This document shows, in pieces, positions 27,201 through 42,300 of a stretch of 64,000 nucleotides of DNA. The notes beneath the pieces were generated by a model. It was not told where the DNA came from. It saw only the letters and a program-made list of their open reading frames with translations, and searched no databases. Both the position numbers and the translations under genes were made by a program. Source of the DNA: Xylocopa sonorina. Lineage: Eukaryota; Arthropoda; Insecta; Hymenoptera; Apidae. Location: assembly GCF_050948175.1 (NCBI RefSeq), contig NW_027490237.1, positions 682,001 to 746,000 on the forward strand. Reading direction: 5' to 3'. The first letter of the stretch is position 1. The number at the start of each line of letters is the position of its first letter.

Positions 27201-30200
27201 CAAATGAATGTAAATGCGACACTTCCTTGCTAGGACATAGCGTCTGCAGATGTCTAGGTATCGTAGGAATAGATTTCTAATGCTTCTTAAAACGCGATAT
27301 CGCATCTCATTTCTATGTTTCTTGGTAAGATATAATATTCATTGCGAAGTGTTATGCATTCCTCGTCTACGATTCAAATGAATGTAAATGCGACACTTCC
27401 TTGCAAAGAAATAGCGTTTGCAGATGTCTACGTATCGAAGCAATAGAGATAAAATGCTTCTTAAAACGCGATATTTCTATGTTTCATGATAAGATATATT
27501 ATTCATTGCGAAGTGTTATGCATTCCTCGTCTACGATTCAAATGAATGTAAATGCGACACTTCCTTGCTAGGACATAGCGTCTGCAGATGTCTACGTATC
27601 GTAGCAATAGATTTCTAATGCTTCTTAAAACGCGATATCGCATCTCATTTCTATGTTTCATGGTAAGATATAATATGATTTGCGAAGTGTCATGTATTCC
27701 TCGTCTACACTTCAAATGAATGTAAATGCGACACCTCCTTGCTAGGAAATAGCGTCTGCAGATGTCTAGGTATCGTAGTAATAGAGTTCAAATGCTTCTT
27801 AAAACGAGATATTGCATCTCATATCTATCTTTCATGATAAGATATATTATTCATTGCGAAGTGTTATGCATTCCTCGTATACGATTCAAATGAATGTAAA
27901 TGCGACACTTCCTTGCAAGGAAATAGCGTTTGCAGTTGTCTACGTATCGTAGCAATAGAGTTCTTATGATTCTTAAAACAGATATCGCATCTCATTTCTA
28001 TGTTTCATGGTAAGATATAATATGATTTGCGACGTGTTATGTATTCCTCGTCTACACTTCAAATGAATGTGAATGCGACACTTCCTCGCTAGGAAATAGC
28101 GTTTGCAGATGTCTACGTATCGTAGCAATAGAGTTCTTATGATTCTTAAAACGCGATATCGCATCTCATTTCTATGTTTCATGGTAAGATATAATATGAT
28201 TTGCGAAGTGTCATGTATTCCTCGTCTACACTTCAAATGAATGTAAATGCGACACTTCCCTGCAAGGAAATAGCGTTTGCAGATGTCTACGTATCGAAGT
28301 AATAGAGTTCAAGTGATTCTTAAAACGAGATATTGCATCTCATATCTATGTTTCATGATAAGATATAATATTCATTGCGAAGTGTTATACACTCCTCGTC
28401 TACGATTCAAATGAACGTAAATGCGACCCTTCCTTGCAAGGAAATAGCGTTTGCAGATGTCTACGTATCGAAGCAATAGAGTTCAAATGCTTCTTAAAAC
28501 GAGATATTGCATCTCATATCTATGTTTCATGATAAGATATAATATTCATTGCGAAGTGTCATGTATTCCTCGTCTACACTTCAAATGAATGTAAATGCGA
28601 CACTTCCTTGCAAGGAAATAGCGTTTGCAGATGTCTACGTATCGAAGTAATAGAGTTCAAATGATTCTTAAAACGAGATATTGCATCTCATATCTATGTT
28701 TCATGATAAGATATAATATTCATTGCGAAGTGATATGCATTCCTCGTCTACGATTCAAATGAACGTAAATGCGACACTTCCTTGCAAGGAAATAGCGTTT
28801 GCAGATGTCTACGTATCGAAGCAATAGAGTTCAAATGCTTCTTAAAACGAGATATTGCATCTCATATCTATGTTTCATGATAAGATATAATATTCATAGC
28901 GAAGTGTTATGTATTCCTCGTCTACACTTCAAATGAATGTAAATGCGACACTTCCTCGCTAGGAAATATCGTTTGCAGATATCTACGTATCGTAGCGATA
29001 GAGTTCTAATGCTTCTTAAAGCGCGATATCGCATCTCATTCCTATGTTTCATGGTAAGATATAATATGATTTGCGAAGTGTTATGTATTTCTCGTCTACA
29101 CTTCAAATGAATGTAAATGCGACACTTCCTTGCAGGGAAATAGCGTTTGCAGATTTCTACGTATTGTAGCAATAGATTTCTAATGCTTCTTAAAACGCGA
29201 TATCGCATCTCATTTCTATGTTTCATGGTAAGATATAATATGATTTGCGAAGTGTTATGTATTTCTCGTCTACACTTCAAATGAATGTAAATGCGACACT
29301 TCCTTGCAAGGAAATAGCGTCTGCAGATGTCTACGTATCGTAGCAATAGAGTTCTAATGCTTCTTAAAACGCGATATCGTATCTCATTTCTATGTTTCAT
29401 GGTAAGATATAATATTCATTGCGAAGTGTTATGCATTCCTCGTCTACGATTAAAATGAATGTAAATGCGACACTTCCTTGCAAGGAAATAGCGCTTGCAT
29501 ATGTCTACGTATCGTAGCAATAGAGTTCTTATGATTCTTAAAATGCGATATCGCATCTCATTTCTATATTTCATGGCAAGATATAATATGATTTGCGAAG
29601 TGTTATGCATTCCCCGTCTACGATTCAAATGAATGTAAATGCGACACTTCCTTGCAAGGAAATAGCGTTTGCAGATGTCTACCTATCGTAGCAATAGAGT
29701 TCTAATGCTTCTTAAAACGCGATATCGCATCTCATTTCTATGTTTCATGGTAAGATATAATATGATTTGCGAAGTGTCATGTATTCCTCGTCTACACTTC
29801 AAATGAAAGTAAATGCGACACTTCCTTGCTAGGAAATAGCGTCTGCAGATGTCTAGGTATCGTAGCAATAGAGTTCAAATGCTTCTTAAAACGAGATATT
29901 GCATCTCATATCTATGTTTCATGATAAGATATAATATTCATTGCGAAGTGCTATGCATTCCTCGTCTACGATTCAAATGAATGTAAATGCGACACTTCCT
30001 TGCAAGGAAATAGCGCTTGCAGATGTCTACGTATCGTAGCAATAGAGTTCTTATGATTCTTAAAATGCGATATCGCATCTCATTTCTATATTTCATGGCA
30101 TGATATAATATGATTTGCGAAGTGTTATGCATTCTCCGTCTACGATTCAAATGAATGTAAATGCGACACTTCCTTGCAAGGAAATAGCGTTTGCAGATGT

Positions 30201-30975
30201 CTACCTATCGTAGCAATAGAGTTCTAATGCTTCTTAAAACGCGATATCGCATCTCATTTCTATGTTTCTTGGTAAGATATAATATGATATGCGATGTGTT
30301 ATGTATTCCTCGTCTACACTTCAAATGAATGTAAATGCGACACCTCCTTGCAAGGAAATAGCGTTTGCAGATGTCTACGTATCGAAGCAATAGAGTTAAA
30401 ATGCTTCTTAAAACGAGTTATTGCATCTCATATCTATGTTTCATGATAGGATATAATATTCATTGCGAAGTGTTATGCATTCCTCGTCTGCGATTCAAAT
30501 GAATGTAAATGCGACACTTCCTTGCTAGGACATAGCGTCTGCAGATGTCTAGGTATCGTAGGAATAGATTTCTAATGCTTCTTAAAACGCGATATCGCAT
30601 CTCATTTCTATGTTTCTTGGTAAGATATAATATTCATTGCGAAGTGTTATGCATTCCTCGTCTACGATTCAAATGAATGTAAATGCGACACTTCCTTGCA
30701 AAGAAATAGCGTTTGCAGATGTCTACGTATCGAAGCAATAGAGATAAAATGCTTCTTAAAACGCGATATTTCTATGTTTCATGATAAGATATATTATTCA
30801 TTGCGAAGTGTTATGCATTCCTCGTCTACGATTCAAATGAATGTAAATGCGACACTTCCTTGCTAGGACATAGCGTCTGCAGATGTCTACGTATCGTAGC
30901 AATAGATTTCTAATGCTTCTTAAAACGCGATATCGCATCTCATTTCTATGTTTCATGGTAAGATATAATATGATT
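24289..30975 (+). repeat. 19-monomer tandem duplication, period 3,295 bp
   Basis: Bases about 24,289-27,680 recur at about 27,584-30,975, an offset of 3,295 bp, with no difference in the lines I compared. The unit equals 19 x 174 minus 11. I can assign the missing bases: a 10-bp deletion in the monomer at 27,466-27,482 (and 30,761-30,777), where GATATTTCTATG replaces GATATCGCATCTCATTTCTATG, and one base lost where AAAACAGATATC replaces AAAACGCGATATC near 24,681 (and 27,976). Each copy also holds a nested three-monomer duplication (about 26,121/26,643), so the trimer event predates the 19-mer event. Confidence 0.9.
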
Positions 30976-31880
30976 TCCGAAGTGTCATGTATTCCTCGTC
31001 TACACTTCAAAGGAATGTAAATGCGACACTTCTTTGCTAGGAAATAGCGTCTGCAGATGTCTACGTATCGTAGCAATAGATTTCTAATGCTTCCTAAAAC
31101 GCGATATCGCACCTCATTTCTATGTTTCATGGTAAGATATAATATGATTTGCGAAGTGTCATGTATTCCTCGTCTACACTTCAAATGAATGTAAATGCGA
31201 CACTTCCTTGCAAGGAAATAGCGTTTGCAGATGTCTACGTATCGAAGCAATAGAGTTCAAATGTTTCTTAAAACGAGATATTGCATCTCATATCTATTTT
31301 TCATGATAAGATATAATATTCATTGCGAAGTGTTATGTATTCCTCGTCTACACTTCAAATGAATGTAAATGCGACACTTCCTTGCAGGGAAATAGCGTTT
31401 GCAGATGTCTACGTATCGAAGTAATAGAGTTCAAATGATTCTTAAAACGAGATATTGCATCTCATATCTATGTTTCATGATAAGATATAATATTCATTGC
31501 GAAGTGTTATGCATTCCTCGTCTACACTTCAAATGAATGTGAATGCGACTCTTCCTTGCAAAGAAATAGCGTTTGCAGATGTCTACGTATCGTAGCAATA
31601 GATATCTAATGCTTCTTAAAACGCGATATCGCATCTCACTTCTATGTTTCATGGTAAGATATAATATGATTTGCGAAGTGTCATGTATTCCTCGTCTACA
31701 CTTCAAATGAATGTAAATGCGACACTTCCTTGCTAGGAAATAGCGTCTGCAGATGTCTCGGTATCGTAGCGATAGAGTTCTAATGCTTCTTAAAACACGA
31801 TATCGCATCCCATTTCTATGTTTCATGGTAAGATATAATATGATTTGCGAAGTGTTATGTATTCCTCGTCTACACTTCAA

Positions 31881-34800
31881 ATGAATGTAATGAGACACAT
31901 CCATGCAAAGAAATAGCGTTTGCAGATGTCTACTTATCGTAGCAATATATATCTAATGCTTCTTAAAACGCCGATATCGCATCTCATTTCTATGTTTCAT
32001 GGTAAGATATAATATGATTTGCGAAGTGTTATGTATTCTTCGTCTACACTTCAAATGAATGTAAATGCGACACTTCCTAGCAAGGAAATAGCGTTTGCAG
32101 ATGTCTTACGTATCTTAGCAATAGTGTTCTAATGCTTCTTAAAACGCGATATCGCATTTCATTTCCATGTTTCATGGTAAGATATAATAAGATTTGCGAA
32201 GTGTTATATATTCCTCGTGTACACTTCATATGAATGTTAATGCGGACACTTCCTTGCAAGGAAAGAGCGTTTCAAGATGTCTAAGTATCGTAGCAATAGT
32301 GTTCTTATGATACTTAAAACGCGATAATCGCATTTCATTTCTATGGTTCATGGTAAGATATAATATGATTTGCGAAGTGTGTGTATTCCACGTCTACACT
32401 TCATAATGAATGTAAATGCGGCACTTCCTTGCTAGGAAACTAGCGTCTGCAGATATCTAGGTATCGTAGCAGTAGAGTTCTAATGCTTATTAAAACGCGA
32501 TATCGCATCTCATTTCTATGTTTCATGGTAAGATATAATATGATTTGCGAAGTGTGTGTATTCCACGTCTACACTTCAAATGAATGTAAATGCGACACTT
32601 CCTTGCAAAGAAATAGCGTTTGCAGATGTCTACTTATCGTAGCAATATATATCTAATGCTTCTTAAAACGCGATATCGCATCTCATTTCTATGTTTCATG
32701 GTAGATATAATATGATTAGCGACGTGTCATGTATTCCTCGTCTACACTTCAAATGAATGTAAATGCGACACTTCCTAGCAAGGAAATAGCGTTTGCAGAT
32801 GTCTACGTATCGTAGCAATAGATTTCTAATGCTTCTTAAAACGCGATATCGCATCTCATTTTCTATGTTTCATGGTAAGATATAATATGATTTGCGAAGT
32901 GTCATGTATTCCTCGGTCTACACTTCAAATTAATGTAAATGCGACACTTCCTTGCAAGGAAATAGCGTCTGCAGATGTCTACGTATCGTAGCAGTAGATA
33001 TCTAATGCTTCTTAAAACGCGATATCGCATCTCATTTCTATGTTTCATGGTAAGATATAATATTGATTGCGAAGTGTCATGTATTCCTCGTCTACACTTC
33101 AAATGAATGTAATGCGACACTTCCTAGCAAGGAAATAGCGTTTGCAGAATGTCTAAGTATCGTAGCAATAGATTTCTAATGCCTCTTAAAACGCGATATC
33201 GCATCTCATTTCTATGTTTCATGGTAAGTTATAATATGATTGCGAAGTGTCATGTGTTCCTCGTCTACACTTCAAATGAATGTAAATGCGACACTTCCTT
33301 GCAAGGAAATAGCGTCTGCAGATGTCTACGTATCGTAGCAATAGGGTTCTTATGATTCTTAAAACGCGATATTGAATCTCATTTCTATGTTTCATGGTAA
33401 GATATAATAAGATTTGCGAAGTGTTATGTATCCTCGTCTACACTTCAAAGGAATGTGAATGCGACACTTCCTCACTAGAGAATAGCGTTTGCAGATGTCT
33501 ACGTATCGTAGCAATAGATTTCTAATGCTTCTTAAAACGCGATATCGCATCTCATTTCTATGTTTCATGGTAAGATATAATATGATTTGCGAAGTGTCAT
33601 GTATTTCTCGTCTACACTTCAAATGAATGTAAATGCGGGCACTTCCTTGCAAGGAAATAACGTTCGCAGATGTCTACGTATCGAAGCAATAGAGTTCAAA
33701 TGCTTCTTAAACGCGATATCGCATCTCACTTCTATGTTTCATGGTAAGATATAATATGATTTCCGAAGTGTCATGTATTCCTCGTCTACACTTCAAATGA
33801 ATGTAAATGCGACACTTCCTTGCAAGAAATAGCGCTTGCAGATGTCTATGTATCGTAGCAATAGAGTTCTAATGCTTCTAAAAACGCGATATCGCATCTC
33901 ATTTCTATGTTTCATGTAAGATATAATATGATTTGCGAAGTGTTATGTATTCCTCGTCTACACTTCAAATGAATGTAAATGAGACACTTCCTTGCAAAGA
34001 AATAGCGTTTGCAGATGTCTACTTATCGTAGCAATATATATCTAATGCTTCTTAAAACGCGTTATCGCATCTCATTTCTATGTTTCATGGTAAGATATAA
34101 TATGATTAGCGACGTGTCATGTATTCCTCGTCTACACTTCAAATGAATGTAAATGCGACACTTCCTAGCAAGAAAATAGCGTTTGCAGATGTCTACGTAT
34201 CGTAGCAATAGATTTCTAATGCTTCTTAAAACGCGATATCGCATCTCATTTCTATGTTTCATGGTAAGATATAATATGATTTGCGAAGTGTCATGTATTC
34301 CTCGTCTACACTTCAAATTAATGTAAATGCGACACTTACCTTGCAAGGAAATAGCGTCTGCAGATGTCTACGTATCGAAGCAATAGAGTTCAAATGCTTC
34401 TTAAAACGCGGGTATCGCATCTCATTTCTATGTTTCATGGTAAGATATAATATGATTTGCGAAGTGTCATGTATTCCTCGTCTACACTTCAAATGAATGT
34501 AAATGCGTCTCTCTTTGCTAGGAAATAGCGTCTGCAGATGTCTAGGTATCGCAGCAATAGAGTTCAAATGCTTCTTAAAACGAGATATTGCATCTCATAT
34601 CTATGTTTCATGATAAGATATAATATTCATTCGAAGTGTTATGCATTCCTCGTCTACGATTCAAATGAATGTAAATGCGACACTTCCTTACTAGGACATA
34701 ACGTCTGCAGATGTCTACGTATCGTACCAATAGATTTCTAATGCTTCTTAAAACGCGATATCGCATCTCACTTCTATGTTTCATGGTAAGATATAATATG

Positions 34801-35240
34801 ATTTCCGAAGTGTCATGTATTCCTCGTCTACACTTCAAATGAATGTAAATGCGACACTTCCTTGCAAGGAAATAGCGTTTGCAGATGTCTAGGTATCGTA
34901 GCAATAGAGTTCTAATGCTTCTTAAAACGCGACTATCGCATCTCATTTCTATGTTTCATGGTAGGATATAATGTGATTTGCGAAAAAGGTCATGTATTCC
35001 CTCGTCTACACTTCAAATGAATGTAAATGCGACACTTCCTTGCAAGGAAATAGCGTCTGCAGATGTCTACGTATCGTAGCAGTAGATATCTAATGCTTCT
35101 TAAAACGCGATATCGCATCTCATTTCTATGTTTCATGGTAAGATATAATATGATTTGCGAAGTGTCATGTATTCCTCGTCTACACTTCAAATGAATGTAA
35201 ATGCGACACTTCCTAGCAAGGTAATAGCGTTGCAGATGTC
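31881..35240 (+). other. Satellite patch with a cluster of single-base indels (probable low consensus quality)
   Basis: The satellite continues here, but more than twenty one-base insertions or deletions fall in 3.4 kb, whereas the surrounding array shows almost none. Examples are ATGTAATGAG (31,886, minus A), ACGCCGATATC (31,969, plus C), TGTCTTACG (32,102, plus T), GCGGACAC (32,243), CGATAATCGC (32,323), CATAATGAATG (32,402), GGAAACTAGCG (32,436), TCATTTTCTATG (32,858), CCTCGGTCTAC (32,912), GCAGAATGTC (33,146), ATGTATCCTCG (33,425), ACTTACCTTG (34,334), ACGCGGGTATCG (34,407), GCGACTATCGC (34,929) and GCGAAAAAGGTCATG (34,980). Many are single-base length errors that break every reading frame. 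Poorly polished long-read consensus is the simplest explanation; real decay of this block is the alternative. Confidence 0.8.
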
Positions 35241-37739
35241 TACGTATCGTAGCAATAGGGTTCTTATGATTCTTAAAACGCGATATTGCATCTCATTTCT
35301 ATGTTTCATGGTAAGATATAATAAGATTTACGAAGTGTTATGTATTCCTCGTCTACACTTCAGAGGAATGTGAATGCGACACTTCCTCACTAGAAAATAG
35401 CGTTTGCAGATGTCTACGTGTCGTAGCAATAGATTTCTAATGCTTCTTAAAACGCGATATCGCATCTCATTTCTATGTTTCATGGTAAGATATAATATGA
35501 TTTGCGAAGTGTCATGTATTCCTCGTCTACACGTCAAATGAATGTAAATGCGACACTTCCTTGCAAGGAAATAACGTTTGCAGATGTCTACGTATCGAAG
35601 CAATAGAGTTCCAATGCTTCTTAAAACGCGATATCGCATCTCATTTCTATGTTTCATGGTAGGATATAATGTGATTTGCGAAGTGTCATGTATTCCTCGT
35701 GTACACTTCAAATGAATGTAAATGCGACACTTCCTTGCAAGGAAATAGCGTTTGCAGATGTCTACCTGTCGTAGCAATAGAGTTCTAATGCTTCTTAAAA
35801 CGCGATATCGCATCTCATTTCTATGTTTCATGGTAAGTTATAATATGGTTTGCGAATTGTTATTTATTCCTCGTCTACACTTCAAATGAATGTAACTGCG
35901 ACACTTCCTTGCAAGGAAATAGCGTTTGCAGATGTCTCGGTATCGTAGCGATAGAGTTCTAATGCTTCTTAAAACACGATATCGCATCCCATTTCTATGT
36001 TTCATGGTAAGATATAATATGATTTGCGAAGTGTTATGTATTCCTCGTCTACACTTCAAATGAATGTAAATGAGACACATCCATGCAAAGAAATAGCGTT
36101 TACAGATGTCTACGCATCGTAGCAATAGAGTTCTTATGATTCTTAAAACGCAATACCGCATCTCATTTCTATGTTTCATGGTAAGATATAATATGATTTG
36201 CGAAGTGTCATGTATTCCACGTCTACACTTCAAATGAATGTAAATGCGTCACTCCTTTGCTAGGAAATAGCGTCTGCAGATGTCTAGGTATCGTAGCAAT
36301 AGAGTTCAAATGCTTCTTAAAACGAGATATTGCATCTCATATCTATGTTTCATGATAAGATATAATATTCATTGCGAAGTGTTATGCATTCCTCGTATAC
36401 GATTCAAATGAATGTAAATGCGACACTTCCTTGCAAGGAAGTAGCGGTTGCAGATGTCTACGTATCGTAGCAATAGGGTTCTTATGTTTCTTAAAACGCG
36501 ATATCGCATCTCATTTCTATGTTTCATGGTAAGATATAATATGATTTGCGAAGTGTTATGTATTCCTCGTCTACACTTCAAATGAATGTAAATGCGACAC
36601 TTCCTTGCAAAGAAATAGCGTTTACAGATGTCTAGGTTTCGTAGCAATAGAGTTCTTATGATTCTTAAAACGCAATACCGCATCTCATTTCTATGTTTCA
36701 TGGTAAGATATAATATGATTTGCGAAGTGTCATGTATTCCTCGTCTACACTTCAAATGAATGTAAATGCGACACTTCTTTGCTAGGAAATAGCGTCTGCA
36801 GATGTCTAGGTATCGTAGCAATAGAGTTCAAATGCTTCTTAAAACGAGATATTGCATCTCATATCTATGTTTCATGATAAGATATAATATTCATTGCGAA
36901 GTGTTATGCATTCCTCGTATACGATTCAAATGAATGTAAATGCGACTCTTCCTTGCAAGGAAATAGCGTTTGCAGATGTCTACGCATCGTAGCAATAGAG
37001 TTCTTATGATTCTTAATACGCAATACCGCATCTCATTTCTATGTTTCATGGTAAGATATAATATGATTTGCGAAGTGTCACGTATTCCACGTCTACACTT
37101 CAAATGAATGTAAATGCGTCACTTCTTTGCTAGGAAATAGCGTCTGCAGATGTCTAGGTATCGTAGCAATAGAGTTCAAATGCTTCTTAAAACGAGATAT
37201 TGCATCTCATATCTATGTTTCATGATAAGATATAATATTCATTGCGAAGTGTTATGCATTCCTCGTATACGATTCAAATGAATGTAAATGCGACACTTCC
37301 TTGCAAGGAAATAGCGTTTGCAGATGTCTAGGTATCGTAGCAATAGAATTCTTGTGATTCTTAAAACGCAATACCGCATCTCATTTCTATGTTTCATGGT
37401 AAGATATAATATGATTTGCGAAGTGTCATGTATTCCTCGTCTACACTTCAAATGAATGTAAATGCAACACTACCTTGCAAGGAAATAGCGTTTGCAGATG
37501 TCTACCTATCGCAGCAATTGGGTTCTAATGCTTCTTAAAACGCGATATCGCATCTCATTTCTATGTTTCATGGTAAGATATAATATGATTTGCGAAGTGT
37601 TATGTATTCCTCGTCTACACTTCAAATGAATGTAAATGCGACACTTCCTTGCAAGGAAATAGCGTTTGCAGATGTCTACCTATCGTAGCAATAGAGTTCT
37701 AATGCTTCTTAAAACGCGATATCGCATCTCATTTCTATG

Positions 37740-39340
37740 TTTCATGGTAAGATATAATATGATTTGCGAAGTGTTATGCATTCCTCGTATACGATTCAAA
37801 TGAATGTAAATGCGACACTTCCTTGCAAGGAAATAGCGTTTGCAGATGTCTACGCATCGTAGCAATAGAGTTCTTATGATTCTTAAAACGCAATACCGCA
37901 TCTCATTTCTATGTTTCATGGTAAGATATAATATGATTTGCGAAGTGTCATGTATTCCACGTCTACACTTCAAATGAATGTAAATGCGTCACTTCTTTGC
38001 TAGGAAATAGCGTCTGCAGATGTCTAGGTATCGTAGCAATAGAGTTCAAATGCTTCTTAAAACGAGATATTGCATCTCATATCTATGTTTCATGATAAGA
38101 TATAATATTCATTAGGAAGTGTTATGCATTCCTCGTATACAATTCAAATGAATGTAAATGCGACACTTCCTTGCAAGGAAATAGCGGTTGCAGATGTCTA
38201 CGTATCGTAGCAATAGGGTTCTTATGTTTCTTAAAACGCGATATCGCATCTCATTTCTATGTTTCATGGTAAGATATAATATGATTTGCGAAGTGTTATG
38301 CATTCCTCGTATACGATTCAAATGAATGTAAATGCGACACTTCCTTGCAAGGAAATAGCGTTTGCAGATGTCTACGCATCGTAGCAATAGAGTTCTTATG
38401 ATTCTTAAAACGCAATACCGCATCTCATTTCTATGTTTCATGGTAAGATATAATATGATTTGCGAAGTGTCATGTATTCCACGTCTACACTTCAAATGAA
38501 TGTAAATGCGTCACATCTTTGCTAGGAAATAGCGTCTGCAGATGTCTAGGTATCGTAGCAATAGAGTTCAAATGCTTCTTAAAACGAGATATTGCACCTC
38601 ATATCTATGTTTCATGATAAGATATAATATTCATTAGGAAGTGTTATGCATTCCTCGTATACGATTCAAATGAATGTAAATGCGACACTTCCTTGCAAGG
38701 AAATAGCGGTTGCAGATGTCTACGTATCGTAGCAATAGGGTTCTTATGTTTCTTAAAACGCGATATCGCATCTCATTTCTATGTTTCATGGTAAGATATA
38801 ATATGATTTGCGAAGTGTTATGCATTCCTCGTATACGATTCAAATGAATGTAAATGCGACACTTCCTTGCAAGGAAATAGCGTTTGCAGATGTCTACGCA
38901 TCGTAGCAATAGAGTTCTTATGATTCTTAAAACGCAATACCGCATCTCATTTCTATGTTTCATGGTAAGATATAATATGATTTGCGAAGTGTCATGTATT
39001 CCACGTCTACACTTCAAATGAATGTAAATGCGTCACTTCTTTGCTAGGAAATAGCGTCTGCAGATGTCTAGGTATCGTAGCAATAGAGTTCAAATGCTTC
39101 TTAAAACGAGATATTGCACCTCATATCTATGTTTCATGATAAGATATAATATTCATTAGGAAGTGTTATGCATTCCTCGTATACGATTCAAATGAATGTA
39201 AATGCGACACTTCCTTGCAAGGAAATAGCGGTTGCAGATGTCTACGTATCGTAGCAATAGGGTTCTTATGTTTCTTAAAACGCGATATCGCATCTCATTT
39301 CTATGTTTCATGGTAAGATATAATATGATTTGCGAAGTGT
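37740..39340 (+). repeat. Three-monomer higher-order repeat, about three copies (522 bp)
   Basis: A trimer unit recurs at exact 522-bp steps: the GATTTGCGAAGTGTTATGCA landmark is at 37,761, 38,283 and 38,805. Each unit holds one CGAGATATTGC / ATATTCATT-type monomer and two CATGGTAAG-type monomers. Shared variants include TCATTAGGAAGTG (38,110, 38,632, 39,154) and AACGCAATACCGC. The unit is seen again at 44.0-45.3 kb. Confidence 0.85.
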
Positions 39341-42300
39341 TATGTATTCCTCGTCTACACTTCAAATGAATGTAAATGCGACACTTCGTTGCAAAGAAAT
39401 AGCGTTTGCAGATGTCTACGTATCGTAGCAATAGATTTCTAATGCTTCTTAAAACGCGATATCGCACCTCATTTCTATGTTTCATGGTAAGATATAATAT
39501 GATTTGCGAAGTGTCATGTATTCCTCGTCTACACTTCAAATGAATGTAATTGCGACACTTCCTCGCTAGGAAATAGCGTTTGCAGATGTCTAGGTATCGT
39601 AGCAATAGAGTTCTTATGATTCTTAAAACGCAATACCGCATCTCATTTCTATGTTTCATGGTAAGATATAATATGATTTGCGAAGTGTCATGTATTCCTC
39701 GTCTACACTTCAAATGAATGTAAATGCGACACTTCTTTGCTAGGAAATAGCGTCTGCAGATGTCTAGGTATCGTAGCAATAGAGTTCAAATGCTTCTTAA
39801 AACGAGATATTGCATCTCATATCTATGTTTCATGATAAGATATAATATTCATTGCGAAGTGTTATGCATTCCTCGTATACGATTCAAATGAATGTAAATG
39901 CGACACTTCCTTGCAAGGAAATAGCGTTTGCAGATGTCTACGCATCGTAGCAATAGAGTTCTTATGATTCTTAAAACGCAATTCCGCATCTCATTTCTAT
40001 GTTTCATGGTAAGATAAAATATGATTTGCGAAGTGTCATGTATTCCACGTCTACACTTCAAATGAATGTAAATGCGTCACTTCTTTGCTAGGAAATAGCG
40101 TCTGCAGATGTCTAGGTATCGTAGCAATAGAATTCAAATGCTTCTTAAAACGAGATATTGCATCTCATATCTATGTTTCATGATAAGATATAATATTCAT
40201 TGCGAAGTGTTATGCATTCCTCGTATACGATTCAAATGAATGTAAATGCGACACTTCCTTGCAAGGAAATAGCGTTTGCAGATGTCTAGGTATCGTAGCA
40301 ATAGAGTTCTTATGATTCTTAAAACGCAATACCGCATCTCATTTCTATGTTTCATGGTAAGATATAATATGATTTGCGAAGTGTCATGTATTCCTCGTCT
40401 ACACTTCAAATGAATGTAAATACGACACTTCATTGCTAGGAAATAGCGTCTGCAGATGTCTAGGTATCGTAGCAATAGAGTTCAAATGCTTCCTAAAACG
40501 AGATATTGCATCCCATATCTATGTTTCATGATAAGATATAATATTCATTGCGAAGTGTTATGCATTCCTCGTATACGATTCAAATGAATGTAAATGCGAC
40601 ACTTCCTTGCAAGGAAATAGCGTTTGCAGATGTCTACGTATCATAGCAATAGAGTTCTTATGATTCTTAAAACGCGATATCGCAACTCATTTCTATGGTT
40701 CATGGTAAGATATAATATGATTTGCGAAGTGTTATGTATTCCTCGTCTACACTTCAAATGAATGTAAATGCGACACTTCCTTGCAAGGAAATAGCGTTTG
40801 CAGATGTCTACCTATCGTAGCAATAGGGTTCTAATGCTTCTTTAAACGCGATATCGCATCTCATTTCTTTGTTTCATGGTAAGATATAATATGATTTGCG
40901 AAGTGTTTTGTATTCCTCGTCTACACTTCAAATGAATGTAAATGCGACACTTCCTTGCAAAGAAATAGCGTTTGCAGATGTCTACGTATCATAGCAATAG
41001 AGTTCTTATGATTCTTAAAACGCGTTATCGCAACTCATTTCTATGGTTCATGGTAAGATATAATATGATTTGCGAAGTGTTATGTATTCCTCGTCTACAC
41101 TTCAAATGAAAGTAAATGCGACACTTCCTTGCAAGGAAATAGCGTCTGCAGATGTCTAGGTATCGTAGCAATAGAGTTCAAATGCTTCCTAAAACGAGAT
41201 ATTGCATCTCATATCTATGTTTCATGATAAGATATAATATTCATTGCAAAGTGTTATGCATTCCTCGTATACGATTCAAATGAATGTAAATGCGACACTT
41301 CCTTGCAAGGAAATAGCGTTTGCAGATGTCTACGTATCATAGCAATAGAGTTCTTATGATTCTTAAAACGCGATATCGCAACTCATTTCTATGGTTCATG
41401 GTAAGATATAATATGATTTGCGAAGTGTTATGTATTCCTCGTCTACACTTCAAATGAAAGTAAATGCGACACTTCCTTGCAAGGAAATAGCGTTTCCAGA
41501 TGTCTACGTATCGTAGCAATGGAGTTGTTATAATTCATAAAACGCGGTATCGATCTCAATTCTATATTTCATGGTAAGATATAATATGATTTGCGAAGTG
41601 TTGTGGATTCCTCGCCTACACTTCAAATGAATGTAAGTGCGACACTTCCTTGCAAAGAAATAGCGTTTGCAGATGTCTACGTATCGTAGCAATAGAGTTT
41701 TTATGATTCTTAAAACGCGATATCGCATCTCATTTCAATGTTTCATGGTAAGATATAATATGATATGCGAAGTGTTATGTATTCCTCGTCTACACTTCAA
41801 AGGAATGTAAATGCGACACTTCCTTGCTAGGAAATAGCGTCTGCAGAAGTCTCGGTATCGTAGCGATAGAGTTCTAATGCTTCTTAAAACGCGATATCGC
41901 ATCTCATTTCTATGTTTCATGGTAAGATATAATATGATTTGCGAAGTGTTATGTATTCCTCGTCTACACTTCAAATGAATGTAAATGCGACACTTCGTTG
42001 CAAAGAAATAGCGTTTGCAGATGTCTACGTATCGTAGCAATAGATTTCTAATGCTTCTTAAAACGCGATATCGCACCTCATTTCTATGTTTCATGGTAAG
42101 ATATAATATGATTTGCGAAGTGTCATGTATTCCTCGTCTACACTTCAAATGAATGTAATTGCGACACTTCCTTGCTAGGAAATAGCGTCTGCAGATGTCT
42201 AGGTATCGTAGCAATAGAGTTCAAATGCTTCTTAAAGCGAGATATAGCATCTCATATCTATGTTTCATGATAAGATATAATATTCATTGCGAAGTGTTAT

